Positions 36,454-47,757 of a stretch of 64,000 bases of DNA are shown piece by piece. The DNA lies in contig CP136069.1 in assembly GCA_032622095.1 (NCBI GenBank), positions 11,240,036-11,304,035 of the forward strand, read 5' to 3'. A program made the translations under genes and the position numbers. A model generated the notes under the pieces. It was not told where the DNA came from, ran no database searches, and saw only the letters and a program-made list of their open reading frames with translations. Position 1 is the stretch's first letter; the number at the start of each line of letters is the position of its first letter. The DNA is from Siphonodentalium dalli. Its lineage: Eukaryota > Mollusca > Scaphopoda > Gadilida > Siphonodentaliidae.

Positions 36454-36759
36454 TTATATATACATCTATTAATAAGGATATTCTTATGATCACTGGAAGT
36501 GTTATTTTTATGAATTTTCATGGTTGAATCTGGAATAGTGTTTATATATTGCGATTTTCGTCGTGGTTCTGTCAGAATGTGATTCTGTCGACAACTATTG
36601 TTATAAATGCTGAATTGTTTTTGGTGTTACATGCAACAGACTGCATAATACATTACAACACAAATAAAATATATATTACAAACATGTACATGAGAACAAT
36701 ATAATAATAGAAGAAAACGTTAGCGTAACACATTATTGTAAAAAGAAATAAAATCTGAG

Positions 36760-37800
36760 CTCTTGACATTATAATTTAATCGGACCATGAGAGGCAACTC
36801 TACGAGAGAGAGTAGACGGGCGCGAAGCGCCCGGGATGGTCGAAAAGATCGAGTGATCTTCTCCTTCACCCCACGGTTTGTTGTTGTTGGAGATATTGTA
36901 CACAGAAAATCGTCATGTCCGAACACGGCAAAGGTTGAGTTGAATTGAATTGAATGTTGTGTGAGGGAGGGCCCACGAGCTTTAATATGGGGTATGATGG
37001 TGGAGTCCCGAGTTGTCCCTTTAATGATTTTGTTGTTGCTGAGCGAGTCATATGGTGAGCTGGAATGAAGAACGGGGCCCGTGTTGTAATGATAACGTTT
37101 GTTAGTTTTGTTAGTTGTTTAAAAGTATGCATATGTACAAACTCAAGCAAACGCAAGCAGGAAGACAAGGGAACAGACGGATGCGGTACGCGCAGAGCGA
37201 GAGCGAGACATAGGGAGAATTGCATGTAGATATGGCCCGGATATTGCGCTTAGAGTTTGCGTAGCTGTCGTATGTTGTTGCATTTACCTCCCCCATATTG
37301 TACGGGCGTACGTGAAAGCGTATTTTGACAATTTCATATAGTGTTAATTAAGATTTTTATTTATTCACTGAAATAAATCTGAACAAGACATCATATACTC
37401 TCTATATATATGTATGAGTATTGTATTGCACTGAAGGAGATTTTAATTCCAATAGCATGTTTGAACACTGTTGTATTGAATGGCATGTGATGTTGAGCAG
37501 AAGAGTAGAAGGGCGCGAACATCCGAGATGATGTGATATAGAGAGAGAGAGAGGGGTGAGGAGATTGGAGTTTGGCGAGTTACCCGAAAGTGTTGATGCA
37601 GTTTTCTATCCCACCCTTCTTCCCCATATCGTGCATGGGCGTAGGTGAAAGCATATTTTTAACAATCATATACAGTGTTAATTCAGATTTTTATTCGCTG
37701 AAGTAATTTTGAACGATAATGAACAGGACATGAAATACATCTATATATATATATATAAGTATTGTACAGTGAACATATTTTTTTGGTTTATATGATTTTT
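36760..37800. repeat. Two diverged tandem copies upstream of the LINE, possible 5' UTR monomers
   Basis: GGGCGCGAAGCGCCCGGGAT at about 36819 has a relative at about 37511 (GGGCGCGAACATCCGAGAT). A second shared block, CCCCATATTGTACGGGCGTA to TAGTGTTAATTAAGATTTTT at about 37289-37365, has a relative at about 37620-37690. The copies sit on the 5' side of the minus-strand LINE, where repeated promoter monomers occur in some LINEs. Whether they belong to the LINE is not shown. Confidence 0.45.
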
Positions 37801-38094
37801 TTGGTTATTTTATTTTTGTTGGGTAAAATGATGTATTGACAAATTGATAATTACAATGTGTTCTTGATGGGCCGTTCCTGGCCTCCCGAAGAAAGTCGCA
37901 GAGCAGTAAGCGGCCGAACATATGAGGGTATATGTCCGGCCTTAACTCGATGAGAGCTTAGATGACCACTTATGGGTCTGAAGTTTCCTTGCACCCCACC
38001 CCGAGTTTAGTGCTGGGTCGGTTTTTATGCCGGGTCCCGCTCGATAGGTGTTGTCGGGTGAGTGGAATGTGTTAGACACGAGCGCTAGTTTCTG

Positions 38095-38465
38095 TAAATG
38101 TTACAAGATAGGCAGTTAGTTAGTTGGTTTGGAGGAGATAATTATTCGATGGCTTATACTACGGTCACCAAAAGGGTATCTACACCGCCCGATGACATTC
38201 ATCAGCGCCCAAGGAACCATCTAGGGCCGGAGCCCGCTAACCTATGTTTTAATTTTGGTGTTTGTCAATTTGTAATAATGGCTATGTTTTTCAGCATTGT
38301 GGTGAGATAGGCAAAGTTTGTTAGTTTTTTTTATAGGAGATAATTAATCAATGGCTTATACTACGGCCACGACATGCGTATCTACGCCGCCCGAGGACAT
38401 TCATCAGCGCCCAAGGAACCATCTAGGGCGTGAGCCCGCTAACCTAGGTTTTATGATTGGTGTTA
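38095..38465. repeat. Tandem duplication, about 215-bp unit
   Basis: GATGGCTTATACTACGGTCA, CATTCATCAGCGCCCAAGGA and GAGCCCGCTAACCTA at 38145-38246 recur at 38350-38448 with a few substitutions. No coding function is apparent. Confidence 0.8.
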
Positions 38466-39605
38466 GTAGTGATGTCGAATATTAATATGAATAGTCGCTT
38501 TAGGCAACTCTATGTTAGCATTATAAGCTTATATATGGAATAATACAAAAGAGAGTTGTCTACCCTGCTTTTATGCAAATACGGTCTGCTTTGTGGTATG
38601 CACTAGGTCACTAAATTGCTACGGGCATATAATGTGTGACCCACATTAAATCGTGATTTTGCACGAGACTGTCGTGTCCCGTGGGCCGGTGAAGTTTCAA
38701 CTGTGTGCGGGTTATACACGGAAGGGTGCTTCCATTTCAGCAGGGAATGTGATCGATCTGTTTGTAATTAGATGCACGTTAGTTTACGACTAGAGGTTAC
38801 ACTTATCTCTGCACATCGCATAGTAATGCAATATGTTTGATGGAACATATCTTTTCAACATATTATGTAACTATTTATCACTATACCAGTATAAGCTTAT
38901 ATAGTCAACATTGCAAACCACCCCTATTTCTTCATTTCCAGCGACCCGCGTTAGTGACCCCACAATCTACTCTCAGGATTCTTCTGATTTGGGACAAACA
39001 TATTACAGAGCTAAAAGAAAGTAGAAACATTATTTTGAAACGTTTCGTGATATTTGGATTTTTCGCAGCATATATACATGGTATTAAACAACAAGGTTTG
39101 TCTTATTATAATATGATGTAGTTTTATGTATCAAATACTGTTATACTCATTATATGCCCTTTAGGAGTGGATCAGGTATCATAATAGAGAGGTTTAGCAA
39201 TGTTTACTTATAGCATTTCATAACTGTAGAAATTATTGGGAGGGGGTTCAGTTAAAATTTTGTATTTAACTCATATATGTAGGTGCTGCAATGTCAACAT
39301 TTGAAGATGGAAGAGTGATAAAGAATTTCCCGAAGTTCCTTGTAGTATTTTAGAGGTTTTTACTCATACGTGAGGTTTTCAGTGACACAAACCTGGGTGT
39401 CAACTTATGAGATATTTGGGTCACTTTTAGAGATGCTTTTTTCACAATTTGCCAGCACATGGAATACTTTGGGTACTTATGAGAATGCTATTTTTCACAA
39501 ATAGACAATTATGGAATAATTTCGGTCATTTTGATAATGCCAAATAGACAGCTTATGCAATAATTTGGGTCCTTCTGAGACATATTATATGTCACAATTA
39601 GTTAG
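38466..39605. other. No gene recognised
   Basis: A 94-residue forward frame (38837-39121) is followed by no recognisable domain. Loosely repeated phrases (TTTGGGTCACTTTTxAGAxATG) occur at 39415-39590. I see no supported gene. Confidence 0.4.
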
Positions 39606-39607
39606 TT

Positions 39608-40250
39608 CAAATACATGTACTATATATGTTTAATTACATGTATTGTATATGTTTAATTACGTGTACTATATATGTTTAATTACATGTAATATATATGTTT
39701 AATTACATGTACTATATATGTTTAATTACATGTACTATATATGTGTAATTACATGTACTATATATGTTTAATTACATGTACTATATATGTGTATTTACAT
39801 GTACTATATATGTTTAATTACATGTACTATATATGTTTAATTACATGTACTATATATGTGTATTTACATGTACTATATATTTGTAATTACATGTACTATA
39901 TATGTTTAATTACATGTACTATATATGTTTATTTACATGTACTATATATGTTTAATTACATGTAATATATATGTTTAATTACATGTACTATATATGTTTA
40001 ATTACATGTACTATATATGTGTAATTACATGTACTATATATGTTTAATTACATGTACTATATATGTGTATTTACATGTACTATATATGTTTATTACATGT
40101 ACTATATATGTTTATTACATGTACTATATATGTTTAATTACATGTACTATATATGTTTAATTACATGTACTATATATGTTTAATTACATGTACTATATAT
40201 GTTTAATTACATGTACTATATATGTTTAATTACATGTACTATATATATTT
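39608..40250. repeat. 23-bp satellite array, about 28 copies
   Basis: The unit contains ACATGTACTATATATG followed by TTTAATT or a TGTAATT/TGTATTT variant. It ends a short distance before the 5-kb palindrome. The apparent protein repeat (YYICLITCTIYVYLHVL) is only the translation of the array. Confidence 0.96.
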
Positions 40251-40426
40251 AAATTGATGCCTGAACACCATTAGTCGCTTTAAGCCATTATGCGTTTTAG
40301 GTTTCACTCAGTTGCTCTATTGTATTTATCGACCATGTAGGAGCTCACTGGAGAGTCTCGGAAGTATAGGTTGATGTCATACAAATGCAACATGACTATT
40401 ACAAGGCATCTGTGGTCATAAAACAT

Positions 40427-41945
40427 TTAGTCCAGGAGATATTGGTCGACCTCTGCACCCCCCCCAGGACTTAACTTCACCCCACTAATTTTCTTCCTTA
40501 AGGTCTCCTCTAATTTTTTTCACTTGTTAACAAGAAAAAAAAGTGGCCGCAGAGACTCCAGACAAGATGGCGTCCATCATGGCGGCCATTTTTTTTTAAT
40601 GCACGAGGTCTCTTTGAACACCATTATAGTAAAGATTATAGCACATGCGGTCTTTTTTCCGCTCGATTCGTTATGCTAATATACAACCCTTACAAATTAG
40701 CCAAAAATCCGATACCAGAATCCAATATGGCCGCCAAGATGGCCGCCGAAATGTGAAAATATGCTATTTTTCTGACATGTTACCACCTTTCGTTTGTCTC
40801 TGTGGGAAAATGTTAGAATTTTTGCGTCATGTTTTACATTTATCATATAGAGAAGTCATTGGCGAACACATGGGGACCATAATATGCATTCATTGTGGGA
40901 TATGTTTGTCCGATATCACGGATTCCCAAATGCCGGTATCATAGGTCAAAGCCTAATCTCCGTTAATAACGCGATGTTATGTTTCGAATCAATGAATCTT
41001 ATTGCTATTATAACAACACCCATGCATATATATTTGCAGGAGATACTCGAGCTAGGATTCCTCTTATACCTGAGTTGAGGAATATTTACCTAAATCCAAG
41101 ATGGCGGCCAAAATGGCCACAAGAAATAAAAAAAAAGCCGAAAATCGCTGATTTTAACATCAGTGAGCATTATTGTCATGACAACTCCACACCTGCTTAC
41201 TATTGTAAGTTGGGAACACTTAGGCGAAGAACTTTCCTTGTACCATATCCAAATAAAAGTCCCCAAAATCCAAAATGGCGCCCACAATGGCGGACAGATT
41301 TTGAATAATCACCGAAATTCCCTCATATTAACATCATTGGGCATTATTGTCGAGACAACTCCACCCATGCTTACAATTGAGTTGGAAATACTGAGGTGAA
41401 GTAATTACATTACATCTCATGCAAGAAATTGTTTTCCAAATCGAAGATGGCGGCCAAAATGGCGACCGAAATTTGAAAACAAGTCTACTTTCCTTTACTT
41501 TCTTACGATGGGCGTTATTGTTTCGCGATTTCTATCCACCATTACATGTTGATATGGAATAGTGACATGAAGTATTCATTAGGGTTTGGCTATTGATACT
41601 CACAGCCAAGATCGCTGCTAATTTGGCGGCTAGAAATTGAAAAGAAATCGATATTTTCACATATTAATTTCAACTTTTTGTCATAATATCGGTATGTATG
41701 GACGAAATTGTACATAAACCATCTACTAGTTCAACTTAAAGGTATCAAAACGCATAACATAGCTCGTATCCTTCTGGAAAGATGAAACACCACAATTAAT
41801 ATTGCGATGTGGCATTTCGAAATCCAGTCTCCACTTAGCGCCGATAATGGCCGTAAGCGTAGGTGCGCCGAATAGTTATATCAGAACAATTACCTGATAA
41901 CAGATTCTGATTTGCCACGTCACGTCCATAATTATCTGAACCAGC
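40427..41945 (+). repeat. Left arm of a 5-kb palindrome
   Basis: Begins TTAGTCCAGGAGATATTGGT and is matched in reverse complement by sequence ending at 45417. Identity is high in the outer part (roughly 95 percent by eye) and falls inward. The arm contains about six loose repeats of 190-270 bp, each with an AAGATGGCGGCC or ATGGCGCCC-type motif and GCATTATTGTCATGACAACT-like text. No target-site duplication was identified at the ends. Open frames in the arm mirror those in the right arm and look non-coding. Confidence 0.9.
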
Positions 41946-43904
41946 TTCCATTTATTTGTCTGATAAATCTAGGTCGCACACACCGACAAAGTATTCGCCA
42001 CTTCCTGGGAGTAGGGTCCCTCTAACCATAACGTTTCAAACAATTCATTTTCCGGTGTCTAGCTTACAGAAGGCCATCTCTATGTATGTGTCTCACACCC
42101 CATGGGACAACGACATGTACACCTGGCGAACCAGTTAGCCAGTCACTTCTCAATGGATGGTTCGTCAACTCACAAACTCAGCGAACGCATTGGCATATGT
42201 GGACAACTTCGACAGTGTTTAAAGGTTGCTAGCTGTCTCATTCCCTTGGACAGATGTCTATCTGCTAAGGAGAAGACCCTAGTGTACAGACTACCCACAC
42301 TTCTTGACCATTATCCGAAGCAAACTGTGTGACGCCCCGCAGTTGTCTCGTCGAATATCTCCCAGCAGAGAAGAACAATGCTCGCGGTGCTAGTTTGTGG
42401 ACATGCGCCATGATAGTGGGAATGAAATGGGCCACTGTATACACCACCCCTACACCTGGTGCATGTTTAAGATATCGAATGGCATGCGTGCCGGTTTTAT
42501 TTGGTGTGGTAAGATTGTATTTCCACATCCGTTTCGAAGCCTTTCTGATTCAACTACGTACACTTTTGTCAGGATAATAATATGCTAGCCTCCCTCAAAA
42601 CAGGCGGATGGACTAAAGGATAATTTCTTTATAGCATTAATGTATGCGTGTTTTGTTATCCTCTCTCGGGGTTAGTGTCGGTATGTGGGCGGTATTATTC
42701 AAGAAAATGTCAGGAACTGTGGTGCATTTATTTCACTATGTATTTAAATAACAATTTACAGTCTCGATGGCAATGGCTGTGGCCGTTGGTGAACGCGACC
42801 TTTATGCTCATATAGCTTTATATATATATATAACTTTAGAATATAGTAGTTAATGTCTCATGCAGGAAAATGGTCGCATTGGTGATGTTACCAAAAAATC
42901 ACTTGGTGTACCAATGTGTGTTGAACTGAATGCAAGAGCTCATCAACGTAACATTCCTCTGGATGTTCTTCGCGTTGAACATTTCACCCTTTTGTTGATG
43001 GCATTTGTACTTTCTTGAACCATACCACACAGCGTGAGTATGACATATCAACCAACTATCAAAGGTATCGCCTTTAAGACTACACCCCAGTCTTGGTGGG
43101 GCTTATACAACAGTAGCCAATGGCATACTCCTGGTCCAGTTGTTTGAGAACGGCTTCCAATCGGATGGGAACATACAATCTTAGCATACACGGAAAGCAA
43201 AGCCACACATGAGATCCTGTCTGAATCTAAAACATAGCAAAATAAGGGGCGGTGCAGTCATGGTCCAATTTCATTTCCACTATCATGACACATACCCACA
43301 AACTAGCACCGTGTGTATTGTTATCATCTGCTTGGATCTGTTCGGTGAGACGATTGCTGGACGCCAACAAGCTTGTTCTTATGATCATGTTCAAGGAGTT
43401 TGGGTATATTATGCATTATGGTCTTCTACGCCTTAGCTGAAATGCATCCGTCAAATGTCGGGCTTTCAACATTCAAACCATATACAGAAGTTGTCCGGGT
43501 ACGTCAGTGCATTAGATGAGAATGTGAATTGATGAACCATATATTGAGAAGTGGCTGTTTGGGAAGATCACCAGGTGTACACGTTGTTATCCCCATTAGG
43601 TCACCAAAGCTGACAATACGCAGATAGATAGGTCCTTCTGGAAGCTAGTACACGTATACGCATCGACCGAATACCTTTATAGTGTATCACACAAGATGAC
43701 GCATATACCCCATATGTAGCATCTGAATTATACCATAAGCTATACCACGAATGAAGCTCGCTAAGAATTCCAAGCTTTCGAAACCAACACGTGAGCTGGA
43801 CACCGGCATATGTATTGTTTGAAACATTCCGATTAGTGGCACACTCCTACAAAGAAGAGTAGTGAACTGTTGTTGTGAGTGAGATAGATTAATCTGACGA
43901 AGAG
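41946..43904. repeat. Inner part of the palindrome: diverged arms and loop
   Basis: The inverted match continues in weaker form: GAACCATCCATTGAGAAGTG (minus strand near 42165) pairs with GAACCATATATTGAGAAGTG near 43536, and a 100-bp stretch with CCACTATCATG and CACAAACTAGCACCG pairs 42330-42430 with 43265-43390. The unpaired loop is roughly 42580-43250. No transposase or other domain was recognised in any frame. The structure could be a decayed DNA transposon with very long inverted ends or a palindromic duplication. Confidence 0.7.
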
Positions 43905-45417
43905 ACGGAAACGAGTCTAGATAATGCTGAATGTGGCAATTCAGAATAAGCTCAGGTACTGTTGTTTTGATTCTTGGAAGTCATAATATGACTATTCGGC
44001 GCACCTATATACGGTTACGGCCAGTATGAGCCCTTAGTGGAGAATGGATTTTGAAATGCCACATTGCGATTGTGGGTTTTCATCCTTCCAAAAGGCTACG
44101 ACTTACATTGGAACTAATATATGGCTTATATTATGTACCGTTTCGTTTATACAAATCAATATTATGACAAAAAGTTGAAATTAGTATGTGATAATATCGG
44201 CTTCTTTTCATTTTCTGGCCGCCAGTTTGGCCGCCATGTTGAATGTGAGTATCAATTGCCAAACCCTAATGAATAATTCATACATATCAACATGTAATGG
44301 TGGGTATAAATCGCGAAACAATAACGTCCATCCTAAGAAAGTAAAGGAATGTAGGCGTGTTTTCAAATTTCAGTCGCCATTTTAGCCGCCATCTTCGATT
44401 TGGAAAACCATTTCTTGCATGAGATGTAAGGTAATTATTTCACCTCAGTATTTCCAACTCAACTGTACGCATGGATGCAGTTGTCTCGACAATAATGCCC
44501 AATGATGTGAATATGAGGGAATTTCGGTGATTTTTCAAAATCTGTCCGCCATTGTGGGCGCCATTTTGGAATTTGGGGACTTTTATTTGGATATGTTACA
44601 AGGAAAGTTCTTCGCCTAAGTGTTCCCAACTTACAATAGTAAGCAGGTGTGGAGTTGTCATGACAATAATGCTCACTGATGTTAAAATCAGCGATTTTCG
44701 GCGATTTTTTATTTCTGGTGGCCATTTTGGCCGCCATCTTGGATTTGGGTAAATATTCCTCAACTCAGATATAAGAGGAATCCTAGCTCGAGTATCACCT
44801 GCAAATATATATGCATGGGTGTTGTTATAATAGCAATAAGATTCATTGATTCGAAACATAACATCGCGTTATTAACGGAGATTAGGCTTTGACCTATGAT
44901 ACCGGCATTTGGGAAAACGTGATATCGGACAAAAATATCCCGCAATGAATGCATATTATGGTCCCCATGTGTTCGCCAATGACTCCTCTATATGATAAAT
45001 GTATAACATGACGCAAAAATTCTAACATTTTCCCACAGAGACAAACGAAAGGTGGTAACATGTCAGAAAAATAGCATATTTTCACATTTCGGAGGCCATC
45101 TTGGCCGCCATATTGGATTCTGGTGTCGGATTTTTGGCTAATTTGTAAGGGTTGTATATTAGCATAACGAATCGAGCGGAAAAAAGACCGCATGTGCTAT
45201 CATCTTTACTATAATGGCGTTCAAAGAGACCTCGTGCATTAAAAAAAAATGGCCGCCATGATGGACGCCATCTTGTCTGGAGTCTCTGCGGCCACTTTGT
45301 TTTCTTGTTAACAAGTGAAAAAAATTAGAGGAGACCTTAAGGAAGAAAATTAGTGGGGTGAAGTTAAGTCCTGGGGGGGGGGGGGGTGCAGAGGTCGACC
45401 AATATCTCCTGGACTAA
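43905..45417 (-). repeat. Right arm of the 5-kb palindrome
   Basis: Reverse complement of the left arm, ending CCAATATCTCCTGGACTAA at 45417. It carries the same GGCCGCCAT motifs in opposite orientation. A G-run at about 45374-45386 corresponds to the C-run at 40460-40467 on the left and differs in length. Confidence 0.9.
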
Positions 45418-45421
45418 TTAA

Positions 45422-45500
45422 CAGGGTTGGCGCTGGCCAAAAAATTGTTTTTGCCAAAACTTTTGCCAAATTAAAAAACAAAATTGCCAAAAGATTTGTT
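45422..45500. mobile_element. Possible hAT-like end
   Basis: Starts CAGGGTTGGCGCTGGCCAAA right next to the palindrome edge, followed by TTTTTGCCAAAA-type repeats. The first bases resemble the edge of the insert in the DIRS recombinase (CAGGGTTCGCGCTGCC). No partner end was found downstream, so this is a fragment or a chance resemblance. Confidence 0.35.
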
Positions 45501-45744
45501 TTGAGTTTTTAAACTGTATTATATATAAAATCATAACAAATACACGACAATAGACACAATGAAATTAACATGCATGCACATGACATAATCAACTTTGCGT
45601 CCTTCTATCAAGTTTGCCGACTCTCGGAGCAACGGTGTGACAATTTGGACATAAAAAGCGAAACAAGCATTTCTATATATGTGCAACGCCTATATAATTA
45701 CAAGAACAAATGATAATTAATGTTCATTAATAGTGGTTTTGTAT

Positions 45745-46170
45745 ATATGTGACCCGCCATATCAAATTCAGTCGTAAGTTGGGATATTTTTACCCTATGC
45801 CAATGCATTCTCTTATATATGCGAGTCGACCATAGGTCGCCTCGCATATATAAGAGAATGCATTGGCCTAACAATTTTTGATCATGTTTTTTAAATAAAT
45901 GTTTCTTACAATTTAGCCCCACACATATATAGAAGCATATAGAAGAGTGTCGTCTGCTCATGTTTGTCTGGGGCTCTGTATGGGTGAAATTATAAAATTG
46001 TTAAAGAATACAAGAACAAATTATTAAAATTGTAAAAAAGTGTTAGGCCAATGCATTCTCTTATATATGCGAGGCGACCTATGGTCGACTCGCATATATA
46101 AGAGAATGCATTGGCACAGGGTAAAATAATTCCGACTTACGACTGGATTTGGTATGGCGCGTCATATATT
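45745..46170. mobile_element. Paired-hairpin MITE, GACCCGCC-ended type, copy 3
   Basis: Left end GTGACCCGCCATATC at about 45749, hairpins at 45800-45866 and 46048-46114 in opposite orientation, spacer with GGGGCTCTGTATGGGTG, right end GGTATGGCGCGTCATATAT. The spacer is inverted relative to the copies at 3 kb. It lies just upstream of the fibrinogen-gene exons. Confidence 0.8.
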
Positions 46171-46229
46171 TGAGATATGTTTTAAACAGTTATACCAGTT
46201 ATGTCTGTCAAATCCTTCAGTAAAAAAAA

Positions 46230-46334
46230 GTTACCTGGGGTGTAAACTGTGTTACCTGGGGTGTAAACTGTGTTACCTGGGGTGTAAACTGTGTTACATG
46301 GGGTGTAAACTGTGTTACCTGGGGTGTAAACTGT
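46230..46334. repeat. 21-bp tandem repeat, exactly five copies
   Basis: A 21-bp unit containing CCTGGGGTGTAAACTG is repeated five times with one substitution (ACATGGGG in copy 4). It lies about 100 bp before the EGF exon in the presumed intron. Because the unit is a multiple of three, both strands give periodic peptides, but there is no sign that they are translated. Confidence 0.95.
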
Positions 46335-46430
46335 GCCGTTTTGAATACCCACGACAAACAAGGCACATGTATACCTTGTTTTCTTGACTCCCCATCGCGT
46401 CTGAACATTCTGTTCGTTTGTCTCTTTCAG

Positions 46431-46530
46431 GAACAGTGCCAAAATAACGGAGTATGGGATCCACAAACCTCTAAATGTGAGAACTGTGACTATGGCTGGA
46501 TAGGCCAGTATTGCGACAGACGTCCAATGG
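46431..46530 (+). CDS. EGF-like exon of a fibrinogen-domain gene
   Basis: A 100-bp exon preceded by the acceptor TGTCTCTTTCAG and followed by the donor G|GTAAATT. It reads EQCQNNGVWDPQ, then a short Cys-rich stretch ending GWIGQYC, which is the second half of an EGF-like fold (CxNNGxW..C..C..GWxGxYC). Four cysteines are visible; the first of the usual six would lie in an upstream exon, and one position may be changed. It ends in phase 1 with a single G that completes the Asp codon of the next exon. EGF-like modules before a fibrinogen domain occur in several secreted or matrix recognition proteins. The upstream exons are not identified. Confidence 0.72.
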
Positions 46531-47757
46531 GTAAATTATATCTTATAATACATGTATACTTAGAACGAGGATTAACCCTTTACCCAACAAAACGGCCAAA
46601 ATCGGCCAAATAAAGCTTCAACAGCCTAAAATATCTTCGGTCTGTCTCAATAGAACCATACAAATATGGATATCATTGGAACCGGCTCCTTAACCACATT
46701 GTGATAGTTACAGTTATGCCCTGTGCCAATGCATTCTCTTATATATGCGAGTCGACCATAGGTCGCCTCGCATTTATAAGAGAATGCATTGGCCTAAAAA
46801 ATGTGTTAAGCCAATGCATTCTCTTATATATGCGAGGCGACCTATGGTCGACTCGCATATATATGAGAATGCATTGGCACAGGGCCCTTCTGTTGGGTAA
46901 AGGGTTAATATAATATCGGTGGGCTTCCAAACTGTTGTACCTACAATTGAAATTGCAGGTACATAAATTGGGTTAAATGTCAAACATGTTCACTTTAAAT
47001 TACCACATATGTTCTGTGTATAGTGTCTCTTGTCACAATTCGTTCGAAAGTATGGAAATGCATAATATTCAAACGTCTTAGAACAACATATAGCAGTAAC
47101 GAAATTCTAGACTTTGTTCTGATGGCGGCCATTTTGAATTGATATTTTAGGTCAGAAATAATTATTTGTCGAGTTTCCAACATTGTTTTTTGGAATCAGA
47201 TTACAAATTACATTTAGACACAACTGTCTATGCCATTTGAAGGATACGTTCCCAGTATATTTCACTTTCTACCATTTAAGACGGCAATAATTTATAAAAT
47301 TCGCGTTTTTTTGGTCATTTTTTGGGCATAAATGGGATTAAATGTCAGACGTGTTCACTTTAAATTACCACATATGTTCTGTGTATACTTCTTGTTATTC
47401 CATTCATTCGAAAGTACGGAAACGTCTTAGAGCAACACATAACAACGTAAAATTAGACTTTGTATTGATGGCGGCCATTTTGAATTGCCATTTTTGACCA
47501 GAAATAATAATTTGTCAACTTGCCAACATTGGTTTTTGAAATCAGCATAAAAAAATACCCTTAGAAACAATTCTCAGAAGTATAAAAATGCCCTAACCTT
47601 CGTTTCTAGAGGCTTTTTTAGATTTTCGAACCTGACTAGTATATAAATATTAAAGTTATCCATTCTCTGCTCTGCTAGAGGCAGAGAACATAATTGAATG
47701 TTATACATGTATATGTATACGATGTCTTGTATCTGAGCATATATTGGTGTATTTCAG
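46531..47757 (+). other. Phase-1 intron with MITE and a tandem duplication
   Basis: Begins GTAAATT and ends TGTATTTCAG. It contains a complete TTAA-flanked hairpin MITE (46576-46904) and a duplicated stretch: AAATTACCACATATGTTCTG at about 46997 recurs at about 47353, and GATGGCGGCCATTTTGAATT at about 47121 recurs at about 47467. The splice phase on both sides agrees. Confidence 0.7.
46576..46904. mobile_element. Paired-hairpin MITE with TTAA target site, copy 3 (intronic)
   Basis: CCCTTTACCCAACA start, TGTTGGGTAAAGGG end, TTAA on both sides (46572-46575 and 46905-46908). Hairpins at about 46727-46793 and 46812-46878 are separated by only about 18 bp because the AT-rich spacer of other copies is deleted. 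It sits in the intron between EGF and fibrinogen exons and would be present in the pre-mRNA as a strong hairpin pair. Confidence 0.85.

Noticed and set aside
38150-38460. tRNA gene in the GCCCAAGGAACCATCTAGGGC repeats
   Set aside because: No cloverleaf or A/B box arrangement could be drawn.
39741-39965. Repetitive hydrophobic peptide frame
   Set aside because: It is the 23-bp satellite read in one frame.
40645-41399. Frames with HDNSTPAYYCKLGTLRRR, mirrored at 44.5-45.2 kb
   Set aside because: They lie in the palindrome arms, are interrupted, and correspond to internal DNA repeats with no protein-level conservation visible.
42102-42588. Frames in the palindrome interior as a transposase candidate
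   Set aside because: Short, on both strands, with no DDE/D, HTH or zinc-finger pattern that I could see.
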